Shown one piece after another: positions 1-7,967 of a stretch of DNA of 64,000 nt; the stretch's first letter is position 1, and each line of letters opens with the position of its first letter. The stretch covers positions 186,001-250,000 of the forward strand of contig NZ_CP023549.1 in NCBI RefSeq assembly GCF_002407205.1, in the 5' to 3' direction. A model generated the notes under the pieces. The model ran no database searches and had not been told where the DNA came from. It was given only the letters and a program-made list of their open reading frames with translations. A program made the position numbers and the translations under genes. Origin of the DNA: Rhodobacter sp. CZR27 (GTDB taxonomy: Bacteria > Pseudomonadota > Alphaproteobacteria > Rhodobacterales > Rhodobacteraceae).

Positions 1-940
1 TCTCGACCTCGCCCAGCCGGCTCAGCAGCAGCGAGACCACCTGCCCGATCATGCCCGCCGCCGTTCGCCGCTCGGGGCCGGCGATCCGGGGGGTCATGTT
101 GTGGCAGACCAGCATGCCCCACAGCCTCTCTCCGTCGGCCAGCCCGATGGTCAGGCTGGCGGCCGTGTGCGTGTTCTGCATGTATTCGCGGTGGATCGGC
201 GAAACGCTGCGAAGCGAGCTGTGCGTCAGGTCGAGGGGTGTGCGACCGTCAAGCTCGGGATGGCCAAGCAGTGGCACCGGCTGGTAGCGCGAATCCGCGA
301 TCGAGCCCACCCTCTGGCGCAGGTAGAGCGCGCGCGCGATCTGCGGTATGTCCGACGCGGGGTAGCGCAGGCCGAGGTAGGGCTCGAGATCCTGCCTGCG
401 CTGCTCGGCGATGACCTCGCCGTGGCCGTCCGGGCCGAAGCGATAGGCCATCACCCGATCGTAGCCCGTCACCTGCCGCAGCCCATGCACCGCAAGCTCG
501 CACAATTCCACCTGTGTCGTCGCGCCCGAGAAAGTCTCGATTACCGAATGGGTGGCCCCGGGGGGCAGCGGGCAGGCCTCGTCGCGCTCCGGCTCGATGT
601 CGAGGCACATGTAGTTGCCGGACTGGAAGGCATGGAGATGCAGCAGCCGCCCGTCCGCCCTGCGCAGGGACCCGATCGCCTCCAGCGTCTCGGAGCCGCG
701 ACGGCGGGCCTCGCGCAGCAGGATCTCGTTGACGCGCCCGATCACTGCGCCGATGGGCAGCCCGAGGACCGAGGCCGCAGGCAAGCCGAGGATCTCGTCC
801 AGGTTTGCGCTGGCATGGGCGACGAGGCCGCTGTCGGCCCGCGCCGTGACGAGGGCGCCATGCGGCTGGATCGCGCCGGGCGTTGCGATGGGTTCCATCT
901 CGCAGATCGAAGTGTCGAATGCGGCCGCCGGCGTCGTCAT
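1..940 (-). CDS. Bacteriophytochrome, N-terminal photosensory part (cut by window edge)
   Basis: Red/far-red photoreceptor that binds biliverdin IXalpha. Only the first 313 residues are in the window. Translation from the ATG at 940 gives Cys13 just before a PGAIQPHG stretch, the PAS-domain N-terminus where bacteriophytochromes attach bilin. The GAF domain follows, with a PASDIP motif (the conserved PxSDIP region) and a HREYMQN segment. The output module lies outside the window, so it cannot be said whether this is a histidine kinase or a GGDEF/EAL protein such as BphG1 of Rhodobacter sphaeroides. bphO lies 85 bp upstream on the same strand, which implies an operon in which the oxygenase supplies the chromophore. 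Family assignment is firm; the subtype is open. Confidence 0.92.
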   Translation of the reverse strand, partial: MTTPAAAFDTSICEMEPIATPGAIQPHGALVTARADSGLVAHASANLDEILGLPAASVLGLPIGAVIGRVNEILLREARRRGSETLEAIGSLRRADGRLLHLHAFQSGNYMCLDIEPERDEACPLPPGATHSVIETFSGATTQVELCELAVHGLRQVTGYDRVMAYRFGPDGHGEVIAEQRRQDLEPYLGLRYPASDIPQIARALYLRQRVGSIADSRYQPVPLLGHPELDGRTPLDLTHSSLRSVSPIHREYMQNTHTAASLTIGLADGERLWGMLVCHNMTPRIAGPERRTAAGMIGQVVSLLLSRLGEVE

Positions 941-1025
941 GATGATGCGTCCTTCCGCTCGCGGAAATCGGTGCCTATCCCTTTCGGACGAGCATTGCAA
1001 AGATCCTTCAGTCGGCGCGGGGCGG

Positions 1026-1769
1026 TCACGCCCGCCGCTCTGCCATGAAGGGAGTGAACCACTCGAGCAGCGCCGTGAAGGTGGCCACGGCTCCGGCCAG
1101 CACATCCGCCCTCTCGTCGGGATGCTCCGCGCCAAACCGCTCGAGCGCGCCCTTGAAGGTTCGCCAGAGCGTCGCCTCGGCATGGTAGGGGCCGCCGAAG
1201 AAGGCGGTTGCTTCCCCGATCTCGTCGCCGAGGCGCGCCCGAAGGTGGCGCAGGATGACCTTGCCGCCAAGCGCCGACCCTTCGAGCACATAGCGCGCGC
1301 CGAGCGCTTGGGCAAAGCTGGTCAGCGCCGGGCAACTCGCGGCGGGCGCGCGCTCAACGGTCCGCGCGTCGATGCAGAAGGCGTCGAGATCCTGGATCAG
1401 ACGCCGCGAATGGCCTGGGTCCGGGTTGAAAGGCCCCAGTTCCGTCCAGCCGTCGAAGGCGGCCATCCGGCTTTCGAGCGGTTCGTAAAGCGCAAGATAA
1501 TGCCCGAGCCAGGCGATGTAATTGGCCCGGTCCACGATGCTGTCGGGCAGGCCGAGGAGCACTTCAACCCGTTCGTGAAGCGCGGCCGTCTTCTGGCGGA
1601 GATCCTGCGCAAGGGGCAAGGGCGCCTCGGACAGGTCCGACCGCCGCCCGGTTTCCGGGTCCCGGCCAAGCGGGCACATCGCTGGCTCGCCGGCAGCTTC
1701 AACCTTGCCAGGCTTCCTGCGAAGAGGATGCGTCCGGTCCTGAGGCTGCGTCGTGGACGACATGTTCAT
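1026..1769 (-). CDS. bphO: Biliverdin-producing heme oxygenase BphO
   Basis: Cleaves heme to biliverdin IXalpha, CO and iron, providing the phytochrome chromophore in the cytoplasm. The 247-residue protein has an N-terminal extension of about 45 residues, then the heme oxygenase fold starting near DLRQKTAALHERVE. His65 in that stretch is the likely proximal heme ligand. The distal-helix region is recognisable around the GGKVI segment near residues 160-170. A second ATG two codons downstream is an alternative start, and the ribosome-binding site is weak (AAGAGA). The gene sits directly upstream of the phytochrome gene on the same strand. IS debris begins only about 25 bp upstream of the start, so the native promoter may have been lost or replaced. 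Confidence 0.9.
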   Translation of the reverse strand: MNMSSTTQPQDRTHPLRRKPGKVEAAGEPAMCPLGRDPETGRRSDLSEAPLPLAQDLRQKTAALHERVEVLLGLPDSIVDRANYIAWLGHYLALYEPLESRMAAFDGWTELGPFNPDPGHSRRLIQDLDAFCIDARTVERAPAASCPALTSFAQALGARYVLEGSALGGKVILRHLRARLGDEIGEATAFFGGPYHAEATLWRTFKGALERFGAEHPDERADVLAGAVATFTALLEWFTPFMAERRA

Positions 1770-1794
1770 GAGTATCTCTTGAGGACCATCGCGT

Positions 1795-2198
1795 TTAGCA
1801 CTGCGAGAGGTCCCGGGCGCGTGCGCTTTCGTATGGTCGCTGACTTTCGAGAGTGCGCTCCCCTAGGCATCGATGACGAAGGCGACATAGACGAAGCCTC
1901 TCCAGGTCGCGACTTAGGTGAAATCGCTCACCCAGAGCATGTTCGGTGCGGGCACCCGGAACTGGCGGTGCGGCTTGCCGCGGATAATGCCTTGAATAGC
2001 CATGTCCCTCATCAGCCTTGCCACCGTGCAGCGGGCGACATCCAGCCCCTCGCGGCGGCGGGCGCGGTCTGACAGCCGGCACGGATCGCCCCGCTTGGCC
2101 AGATGTTCATAGTAGGTGGACGGCGCAATCGGCAGCATGCTGCAGATCGGATCGACCCCGTGCGCATCCCGATGCGCGTCAATGAAACCCACCATCAC
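1795..2198 (-). pseudogene. IS3 transposase OrfB remnant
   Basis: The frame from 2198 starts [19 protein letters not shown] and matches the beginning of IS3 OrfB (rve-type DDE integrase). It then jumps from the SDRARRRE region to GLDVARCTVARLMRDM and from IIRGKP to HRQFRVPAPN, which implies two internal deletions compared with ordinary OrfB proteins. After VLWVSDFT-type residues (here MLWVSDFT) there is an in-frame TAA near 1914. Translation would resume as VATWRGFVYVAFVIDA and stop again at a TAG near 1867. The catalytic C-terminal half is missing. Confidence 0.8.
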
Positions 2199-2544
2199 TT
2201 CGACCGGTGGTCGAGCATCTCAGGCAGCGCTGAAGCAGTGCCGCACTGCCGTCGATCATCGCAAAATACGCCGACGCCTTCCTGAGGACCTCGCTCGCCT
2301 GGTGCAACTCGCGGTTCTCCCGCTCGAGCGCCTTCATCTTCTCGGCCATATCGGTCGGGATGCCCGGGCGCCGGCCGCTGTCCACCTCGGCCTTCTTCAC
2401 CCACTCGTTCAGGGTATGGGCCGAACAGCCGATCCTCGCCGCGATCGCCTGCCAGCGCGAGCCATGCTGGCCCTCGTTCTCAAGAACCAGCCGCACGGCA
2501 CGTTCGCGCACTTCGGGGGAAAACTTGTTCGTGGTCTTGCCCAT
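2179..2544 (-). CDS. IS3-family transposase OrfA (HTH_Tnp_1)
   Basis: Small DNA-binding subunit of an IS3-type transposase, 121 codons. It begins [20 protein letters not shown], continues with a helix-turn-helix ([18 protein letters not shown]) and then a charged coiled coil ([20 protein letters not shown]), the usual OrfA layout. The C-terminal part after FAMIDG differs from common members and overlaps the orfB frame by 20 bp. Without a functional OrfB it probably has no transposition role. Confidence 0.8.
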   Translation of the reverse strand: MGKTTNKFSPEVRERAVRLVLENEGQHGSRWQAIAARIGCSAHTLNEWVKKAEVDSGRRPGIPTDMAEKMKALERENRELHQASEVLRKASAYFAMIDGSAALLQRCLRCSTTGRSDGGFH

Positions 2545-2598
2545 GATGCTCCACCTTACTCAGGAGTTGGAGCCTCCTGTCTTTGCAGAATCCGCTAT

Positions 2599-2694
2599 GA
2601 TGAAGGATGGTGCGGGCGGCATCCCGCGAGCCTCCGGGGCCATCGACGAAGCCCGTTTGCCGGCAAGGGAGCCGCCCGTTTCTTCGCATTCATC
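2599..2694 (+). ncRNA. Candidate bridge-type guide RNA of the IS110 element
   Basis: The non-coding left end folds well on inspection. CGGGCGGC at 2613-2620 pairs perfectly with GCCGCCCG at 2671-2678. GATGAA (2599-2604) pairs with TTCATC (2689-2694), separated by an internal loop. A small hairpin GCGGG/CCCGC lies inside (2612-2616 with 2623-2627). IS110-family elements are known to encode a structured bridge RNA here whose internal loops pair with donor and target DNA. The pairing is seen; the RNA identity and its expression are inferred. Confidence 0.4.
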
Positions 2695-2752
2695 CTGAAC
2701 AGTTGATTGGGGCTGTTGGCGCAGACCCCGCAGAACAGGAACAGGAGACATG

Positions 2753-3689
2753 ATGGACCAGAACTACATCGGCGTCGATGTCGCCAAGGCGTGGCTCGAC
2801 ATCTACCATCCGGCTCGTGGTGCCAAGCGCATAGAAAACACACTGCCCAGTGTCCGCAGCTTCGCCCGGGCCGCGGCGCGCGAGGGTGTCTGGGTGATCT
2901 TCGAGGCCAGCGGCGGCTATGACCGGGTGCTGCGCGACGGCCTTGAGGCTGCCCAGGCCAGCTTCAGCCTGCGTCAACCCCCGTCAGGCCCGCGATTTTG
3001 CGTGAGCCATGGGGGTGATCGGCAAGACCGACCGTGTCGATGCCCGGATGCTCGCGACCTTTGGTCAAAGGTTGCAGCCACCGCAGACCCCGCCCGGCTC
3101 ACCGACGCGGCAGGCACTTCTGGCGCAGATTACCCGGCGCCGTCAATTGGTTGAGATGCGAAAGCAGGAGGTGACCAGACTTCAGCAGACGACAGACTGC
3201 GAGGCCCGGTCCGACATCAGGAGCTTGATCCTGCTCCTCGAGCGGCGGATCGAAAAGGTCGAGACAAGGATCGCGGAGATCATTCAGTCTTCGCCCGAAC
3301 TGGCCGAAACCGATCGCCCGCTGCAGTCGGTGCCCGGTGTCGGCACGATCGTCGCGGCCACTCTTCTGGCCGAGTTGCCTGAGATCGGCACAACAGATCG
3401 CCGAAGGATCGCAGCTCTCGCCGGCCTTGCGCCGATTGCCCGGGATAGCGGCCAACGCAACGGGAAACGTGTCATCGGTGGCGGAAGGGCCACCGTCAGG
3501 ACCGCCCTCTATCTCGCTGCACTGCACGCGTCACGTCATTCGGCGACGTTCAAAGCGTTCCGAAAGAAGCTGCAGGATGCAGGAAAACCGGTGAAAACCG
3601 CTTTGACTGCGACGGCCAGGAAGCTGCTCAGCGAGCTCAACAGCATGATCTTGGGCGGAACCTGCTTTCGGGAGACTCAGCCAACCTGA
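2753..3689 (+). pseudogene. IS110-family DEDD transposase, frameshifted
   Basis: The N-terminal frame carries the RuvC-like motifs GVDVAKAWLDI and FEASGGYDR. After about 70 codons the reading frame is lost near 2965: the expected VNPRQARDFAR segment reads in another frame and meets a TGA just before 3009. The downstream frame continues with KTDRVDARML (the other acidic residues), a coiled middle region, and the C-terminal Tnp_20 domain with SVPGVGTIVAATL and the conserved basic helix-hairpin region. A full protein would be about 312 residues. Either a compensated sequencing error or a true pseudogene is possible, but frameshift plus stop makes decay likelier. Confidence 0.85.
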
Positions 3690-3842
3690 ATACAGTTGCC
3701 GGCAAACCCGGCGCGGTTCAGTCCCTCGACAGCAATTGAAAGGCCTTGGAAGCAATGATGTGCTTTCTGGATCAGCGCTCTTGACGACTTGTTAAAGCCT
3801 GCCCTGCACCGTCCTTGCCGTTCGTCACGAGGAGAAAGAGCC

Positions 3843-4302
3843 ATGCATCTTCCCGCCGCAGCCCTTGTCATCACGTTTCTGCCAGCCGCGGCTGCCGCCG
3901 CGGATCTGATCGAATGCACGCGTGAAGGCAAGCCGGTGATCCGGATAAAATTGAATGGAGGAAACTTCGACGGCCACCAACTGGCCTGTATCGAGGGCGA
4001 GTTCGTCGCTGACATTGACACCGTGTGCGCCCAACGGGTGGTGGTCTCTATCCTATCCAACGGGACGCGCGAGCATCAGCAGGGTTGTTGATCGCTGGCA
4101 GGATTACGGCGACCATTCCGAAGGGGTGGTGCATCACTGGCTGACCAACACGGAGATCTATTTCTCCGGTGGTTGGATGGGAGACTGGTACACGGAGTCT
4201 TGGTCCTTCGTGGTGGATCGGCTTTCGGCGAAAGGCAATCTGAAGCTGGAAGAACGGGATGCCGGCACGTATCAGTGCGCGCGCGTCAAGACGCAGCTCT
4301 AG
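3843..4302 (+). pseudogene. Hypothetical secreted protein, frameshifted
   Basis: The ATG at 3843 follows a good ribosome-binding site (GAGGAGAAAGAG) and encodes a signal-peptide-like start (MHLPAAALVITFLPAAAAAA) and a mature part beginning ADLIECTREGKP. The frame ends early at 4091. The neighbouring frame continues with CAPNGWWSLSYPTG, DYGDHSEGVVHHWL and a Trp/Tyr-rich stretch to a stop at 4302. Joining the two at about 4030 gives a roughly 150-residue protein with paired cysteines. I recognise no family. Codon use on both sides of the shift is coherent, so a one-base indel (mutation or read error) is the simplest explanation. Confidence 0.5.
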
Positions 4303-4316
4303 CGCAGGGTACCGCC

Positions 4317-5183
4317 GTGCTGTACAGTCTCCCGGACCGGATACTGGTCGCATTTCTTGCGATCCGGCTTATGATCAGCTGCGGTCCCGCGGGCGCGGAC
4401 GGCAACGCCCAGGCTGTCGGGCCCTGCATTATGTCAGACCATTCTGGCAGCGTAATATTCGACGGCATCTGTACTGTTGCTCGATCAGGGCTCGCCAGAA
4501 TCGCAAATGAAGACCGGTGCAATTTCGACACGTACGAGGTCCACTTGCCGACAGGCAAGACTCTCGATGTGCGCCGGGGAGATCAAAACGCAGGTTGCAG
4601 ATCGGAAGTTAACGGCATCCCGGCACAATTTCTCGTCGTTGAACCTAACGGATATGTCACTGTCGCCTCGCGCTCAGGTGAAACCCTCCGCTTTTTCTCC
4701 GGGCAACGGGAGAGCGTGCCAAGCTATGACAATGACTTGCGCGGAATTGAATCCTGTGCAGGCCCGGAAAGCTATGGCGCCTTCCTGCAGACTTTGTATC
4801 AGGCGTATGCCGTAGACGCATCCGCTTCGAATGGATACCTCAGCAAAAAGCTCGATTCGGATGTTTTTTGGCCTTTCGGAGGAAGCTATCCGGTCGGCAC
4901 CGCAACTGCCCGCAAGAATGACGACATTCTTCGCATCGGGATTCCGGTCAGGGCAACCTATTACGGTGTCCCGCTCTCCAGAATGATTTTCGAATTTGGA
5001 CTCTCATACAATTACTCGAGCGAAACCTTCCTTTTCGATGCTTCCCGGTCAGAGATTAAAGCCAAGTTTGGTGCAGCTTTGGCGAATGAGGAGAAGAACC
5101 GCCAGGCACTCTATGGCGACAGCGGCTGGGCTTACGTACAAGACGGCGAACCGGGAGCATTCACGTGCGATTACAGCGACTGA
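4317..5183 (+). CDS. Hypothetical secreted protein, 288 aa
   Basis: Read from the GTG at 4317, the protein starts with a hydrophobic stretch (LVAFLAIRLMISC) followed by GPAGADGNAQ, like a signal peptide or lipoprotein-type export signal. A longer in-frame ATG at 4173 would overlap the preceding gene by 130 bp and add Arg-rich sequence, so the GTG is preferred. The mature part is rich in Asp, Ser and Tyr and contains scattered cysteines. No known motif or family is recognised. It follows the broken gene 3843-4302 by 14 bp and both look exported, so they may once have formed an operon. Codon bias is less GC3-rich than the chromosomal genes further right, suggesting acquired DNA. Confidence 0.6.
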   Translation: MLYSLPDRILVAFLAIRLMISCGPAGADGNAQAVGPCIMSDHSGSVIFDGICTVARSGLARIANEDRCNFDTYEVHLPTGKTLDVRRGDQNAGCRSEVNGIPAQFLVVEPNGYVTVASRSGETLRFFSGQRESVPSYDNDLRGIESCAGPESYGAFLQTLYQAYAVDASASNGYLSKKLDSDVFWPFGGSYPVGTATARKNDDILRIGIPVRATYYGVPLSRMIFEFGLSYNYSSETFLFDASRSEIKAKFGAALANEEKNRQALYGDSGWAYVQDGEPGAFTCDYSD

Positions 5184-5499
5184 GGCACCGCCCCGGATTT
5201 GTCCGGGAGCCAAAATTAGCACTCCCCGACACGACCCTCATACTCTTCTTCAATGTGCGGGGCAGCTCCCGCCAGCGGTCTGCGCTTGGGAAGGTATTCG
5301 GCAGAGACATTGCCGGTCATGCGGGGCGTCGGCCACCGACACCCGGCACCAGAGCTGACCCGCTCAGTCCCGCAGTCGTGGCGCATAAGGGCCATGTAGT
5401 CCGGCCTGAACAACGGGAAAGTGTTTGATTTACTGTGTGAACCCGCGTTTTCTGTCGCCATTGTCTGCAGGTTTTCATAGGCTCCCGACTCATTGATTG
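5184..5499. other. Intergenic stretch, no convincing gene
   Basis: 316 bp between the hypothetical gene and the IS5-type remnant. A short hairpin CCCGGA/TCCGGG (5192-5197 with 5202-5207) lies 9 bp after the stop codon and could end transcription. A 115-codon open frame on the minus strand (5216-5560) overlaps the IS end and has no recognisable motif. Nothing else is seen. Confidence 0.4.
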
Positions 5500-5922
5500 T
5501 CAGAGCCAGAACAGGACGATGGCTGCGAGTGCGATAGCGGAGAAGAAGGTGTCCGGGCATCGGTCGTATCGGCTAGCAACCCGTCGCCAGTCCTTGAGGC
5601 GGCCGAACATGATCTCGATGCGGTTGCGGCGCTTGTAACGCCTCTTGTCGTATTTCACCGCCTTCTTGCGCGATTTCCGGCCCGGGATGCAGACCTTCAT
5701 CCCTTTGTCTTTCAACGCTTCTCGCAGCCAGTCCGCATCGTAGCCCCTGTCTGCCAGCAACCAGTCCGCCTTCGGCAGGCTGCCCGGCAGCGCTGCCGCG
5801 CCGGTGTAGTCGCTGACCTGTCCAGCGGACATGAAGAACCCGATCGGCCGCCCCTTCGCATCGGCGACGGCGTGCAACTTGGTGTTCATGCTCCCCTTGG
5901 TGCGCCCGATCTGACGTGCGCG
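5500..5922 (-). pseudogene. IS5-family (IS427-type) transposase, C-terminal half
   Basis: Reading from 5922 downwards, the fragment begins KGGRARQIGRTKGSMN, which is mid-protein. It then contains LLADRGYDADWLR with the second catalytic Asp, and RNRIEIMFGRLKDWRR with the catalytic Glu, ending at a stop at 5500-5502. It lacks the first third of the protein because the IS1111-like element abuts it at 5922. The missing N-terminal half is found 3 kb away at 8980-9305 on the opposite strand, and the two halves join in frame as ...LQPAAP + KGGRARQ.... The gene was split by an insertion and then separated by an inversion. Confidence 0.88.
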
Positions 5923-5998
5923 CCCCCCTTTATGGATGGCCCGCCCCTCCCGCCGCCCTCTGCAGGATGGCGGTGTTGAATGAAGGAAGGAGTGAGCC

Positions 5999-7028
5999 AT
6001 GAGCATTGTGATCCTGGGGATCGATCTGGGCAAGAACAGCTGCAGCGTGGTTGGACTGGATGCCAACGGCAAGGTCGTCGTGAGACGGCGGATGCGCCGT
6101 GATGGGGTGATCACCTTCGCCTCACGGTTGACACCTTGCATTATGGCGATGGAAGCGTGCTGCGGGGCGCACCACATGGGTCGTGCGCTGGCCGCGCTGG
6201 GGCACGAGATCCGGTTGATGTCGCCGGAATATGTTCGCCCCTACGTCAAGGCACAGAAGAACGATGACCGGGACGCCGAGGCGATTGCGGAAGCGGCCAC
6301 CCGTCCGACCATGCGCTTTGTCGAACTCAAGAGCGAGAAGCAGCTTGACGTTCAGACGCTGCACCGGGTGCGCGATCGTCTGGTCGGGGAGCGAACCTCC
6401 CTGACCAACCAGATCCGCAGCCTGCTGCTGGAGCGCGGGCACGTCGTGGCGCAGGGTCACGGGCGGTTGCGGCTCTTGCTGCGCGATCTTCTGGATGATG
6501 GCGCCGACGCCCTGAGCCCACGCATGGCGTTCCTGCTTGGAGACATGCGCGCGCGTCGGGAAGAACTGGGACCGTCGCATCGCCGCCTTCGACGCCGAGT
6601 TTGTAGCCATGGTCCGAAGTGATGACAGGGCACGACGGCTGACGAGCATTCCGGGCATTGGAGTGCTCAATGCGACCGCGCTGGCGGCCGCGGTTGGCAA
6701 CGCTGCCACCTTCGGCAAGGGCCGAGATCTAGCGGCCTGGCTGGGTCTCGTGCCTCGTCAGGCCACGACCGGCGGCAGGCCAAGGCTCCTCGGGATCACG
6801 AAGCGGGGCAGTCGCTATCTCCGCAAGATGCTGATCCAGGGCGCGCGTTCCGCCATGCCGACACTGGCGAGGACAAACACCGCCGTGGGTGTCTGGTTGC
6901 GCGGGCTGCTGTCACGTTCTCATCCCAATGTCGCCGTCGTCGCGCTTGCGGCCAAGATGGCCCGAACTGTCTGGGCGCTCCTGCGCCACGAACGGATCTA
7001 CGACCCTGTGCCGTTGGCGGCGGGCTGA
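5999..7028 (+). pseudogene. IS1111-like DEDD transposase, frameshifted
   Basis: RNA-guided recombinase of the IS110 family in type. The N-terminal RuvC-like domain shows GIDLGKNSC, MEACCGAHH and KNDDRDAEAIAEA (the D-E-D-D residues). The C-terminal Tnp_20 domain shows LTSIPGIGVLNATAL with the candidate catalytic Ser, followed by WLGLVPRQATTGG and RGSRYLRKMLIQGA. The first frame runs LSPRMAFLLGDMRARREEL and is then lost at the G-run 6568-6570. Removing one G would give ...REELDRRIAAFDAEFVA in one frame, making a protein of about 342 residues. The inverted copy carries the same extra G, so the lesion predates the duplication, unless it is a programmed frameshift site. Confidence 0.85.
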
Positions 7029-7277
7029 CGAAACACGCGTCCGAGTCCTCGGACGGACACGACAAGCTGCGAGTGGTGAGAGGAAGATGGCCTGACAGTT
7101 GAACGGCGTCTCGAAAGCCTCCGGTCAAAAATGGTCTCCGAGACCGGCCCCTTTATGAGGATCGGGACGCGCGGATCTCCATCTTGGCAGCGGCTCTGGC
7201 GCCGACATGCCGTACGTTTGTGCAGACTGATCACGCTGTCACCCAATCGGCGCTTGCACCGGGGCGGGCCATACGTT
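7029..7277 (+). ncRNA. Non-coding right end of the IS1111-like element: candidate bridge RNA region
   Basis: 249 bp without a credible gene, conserved in both copies. Visible stems are GTCCGAG/CTCGGAC (7039-7045 with 7048-7054) just after the transposase stop, and CCGGTC/GACCGG (7121-7126 with 7142-7147). Downstream of the second stem is GGCCCCTTTATG (7146-7157), complementary to the AAAGGGG core of the shared target and to the left-end junction ATAAAGGGG. This is what a target- or donor-binding loop would need. Location and complementarity are seen. That a guide RNA is made from here is inferred from the IS1111 subgroup. Confidence 0.42.
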
Positions 7278-7371
7278 TTGGCTGCCTCGAGGGGACCTTG
7301 AACGTCGTCGGGGAAGCGCCCCACTGGGCCCCTTTCCTGATCCCCCTCCGTCTGGTCGCCAGATCCGCTCG
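7278..7371 (-). pseudogene. IS3-family OrfB fragment, upstream half
   Basis: Minus-strand fragment whose ends read GERIWRPDG and, after a short hairpin-bearing insertion, FKVPSRQPK. This matches the ERIWRREGLKVPQKQPK region of IS3 OrfB proteins. It is cut on one side by the IS1111-like copy 1 (7277) and on the other by the IS903-like element (about 7371). Its continuation, LWLNHGSCVRLR, lies at 10661 beyond copy 2. Joining the two gives an in-frame ...RQPK-GGLWLNHGSCVRLR..., so this is one gene pulled apart. Confidence 0.7.
7300..7352 (-). repeat. Hairpin mini-insertion D (in IS3 OrfB upstream half)
   Basis: About 50 bp lie between the codons for ERIWRR-like and KVPSRQPK residues. On the plus strand GGAAGCGCCCC (7312-7322), loop ACT, GGGCCCCTTTCC (7326-7337) form an imperfect stem. 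On the coding strand it is preceded by GGGGGATCA and followed by CCCGACGA, resembling the flanks of A and B. The stem is weaker than in A-C. Confidence 0.4.
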
Positions 7372-7628
7372 CCATTGTTGCAGAACTTCCGCCCGGAAGG
7401 ATTCACGTCACGGCTCCATGGCGTTAGACGGGAAGCATGACGAAGCCTGCACGCCCCCGCCATCGCACGACGAACTGGCCACCTACAACCAGGCGCTCCG
7501 GAGGCGCGGGTCGCTGCTGATCTGGCTGGACAGGGAGATGGCCTGGCTCGCGCCACCTGAGGGCAGGCCTGGGCGGCCGCCGCTGTTCTCGGATGCGGCG
7601 ATCCAGTTCTGCCTGTCGATCAAGGGTG

Positions 7629-7683
7629 AAGGGCGCCCGGAAAACGGTCCTGAGGACCGTTTTCAGCCCTGAACGGGCGGAGC
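7629..7683 (+). repeat. Hairpin mini-insertion A (in IS903-like transposase)
   Basis: About 55 bp of foreign sequence between the codons for ...CLSIK and ...RLPLRQTAGM. Core palindrome AAAACGGTCC / GGACCGTTTT (7641-7650 and 7654-7663), a perfect 10-bp stem with loop TGA, preceded by GGGCGCCCGG and followed by CAGCCCTGAA. It introduces a TGA and a frame change. Confidence 0.6.
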
Positions 7684-7875
7684 CCTGGTTCCGGCTGCCG
7701 CTGAGGCAGACCGCCGGGATGGTGGCCAGCCTCCTGCGCCTGGCCGGGCTGGATTGGCCGGTTCCGGACTATTCCACCCTCTGCCGGCGGCAGACGTCCT
7801 TGGCTGTCCACATCCCGTACCGCTGCGCCGCCGGCCCGCTGAACCTGCTGGTCGACAGCACCGGGATCAAGTTCC

Positions 7876-7967
7876 TTGGGTGAGGCAGGACCGTGGCGCC
7901 AGTGATGAGGGGCAATCGGGAACGATCCAGTGGATCGTTCCAGCCCCGAATGCGTAAGCCTGCCGAA
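7876..7967 (+). repeat. Hairpin mini-insertion B (in IS903-like transposase)
   Basis: About 90 bp separating ...GIKFLG from EWQVRKHG. Core palindrome GGAACGATCC / GGATCGTTCC (7919-7928 and 7932-7941) with loop AGT, preceded by GGGGCAATCGG and followed by CAGCCCCGAA. Same architecture as insertion A, with compensating changes in both arms of the stem. Confidence 0.6.

Larger units (their letters stand above)
1795..2575 (-). mobile_element. Degenerate IS3-family element
   Basis: Remnant of an IS3-type insertion sequence with an intact-looking orfA (2179-2544) overlapping a decayed, truncated orfB. The orfA/orfB overlap and the HTH plus leucine-zipper design of orfA are typical of IS3 elements, in which OrfAB is made by frameshifting. 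The right boundary is estimated from the sequence just upstream of orfA; the left boundary is where transposase similarity fades next to bphO. It cannot encode an active transposase. Confidence 0.75.
2580..3720 (+). mobile_element. IS110-family element (IS110 subgroup layout), inactivated
   Basis: One DEDD transposase gene, with about 200 bp of non-coding DNA before it and little after it. This is the layout of the IS110 subgroup, whose guide RNA is encoded at the left end. Exact ends are not visible because IS110 elements lack terminal inverted repeats; the coordinates are approximate. The transposase is broken by a frameshift and a stop codon. Confidence 0.7.
5922..7277 (+). mobile_element. 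IS1111-like element (IS110 family), copy 1
   Basis: 1356 bp that recur as an inverted copy at 9306-10660. The unit has a short left end (about 75 bp), a DEDD transposase in two frames (5999-7028) and a long non-coding right end (7029-7277). This is the IS1111 subgroup layout, with the guide RNA expected on the right. Its left end abuts the C-terminal half of an IS5-type transposase. Its right end abuts the N-terminal part of an IS3 OrfB. The first bases (a G then six Cs at 5922-5928, then TTTAT) belong at least partly to the target site, so the true left terminus is probably near 5929-5934. Confidence 0.85.

Noticed and set aside
5216..5560. 115-codon minus-strand frame
   Set aside because: It runs from IS sequence into intergenic DNA and shows no motif. 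It might be an IS-linked reading frame, but support is lacking.
7871..7967. Reading the extra DNA in the IS903-like gene as genuine coding extensions
   Set aside because: The inserts contain in-frame stops and perfect hairpins, and the flanking residues join smoothly when they are removed.
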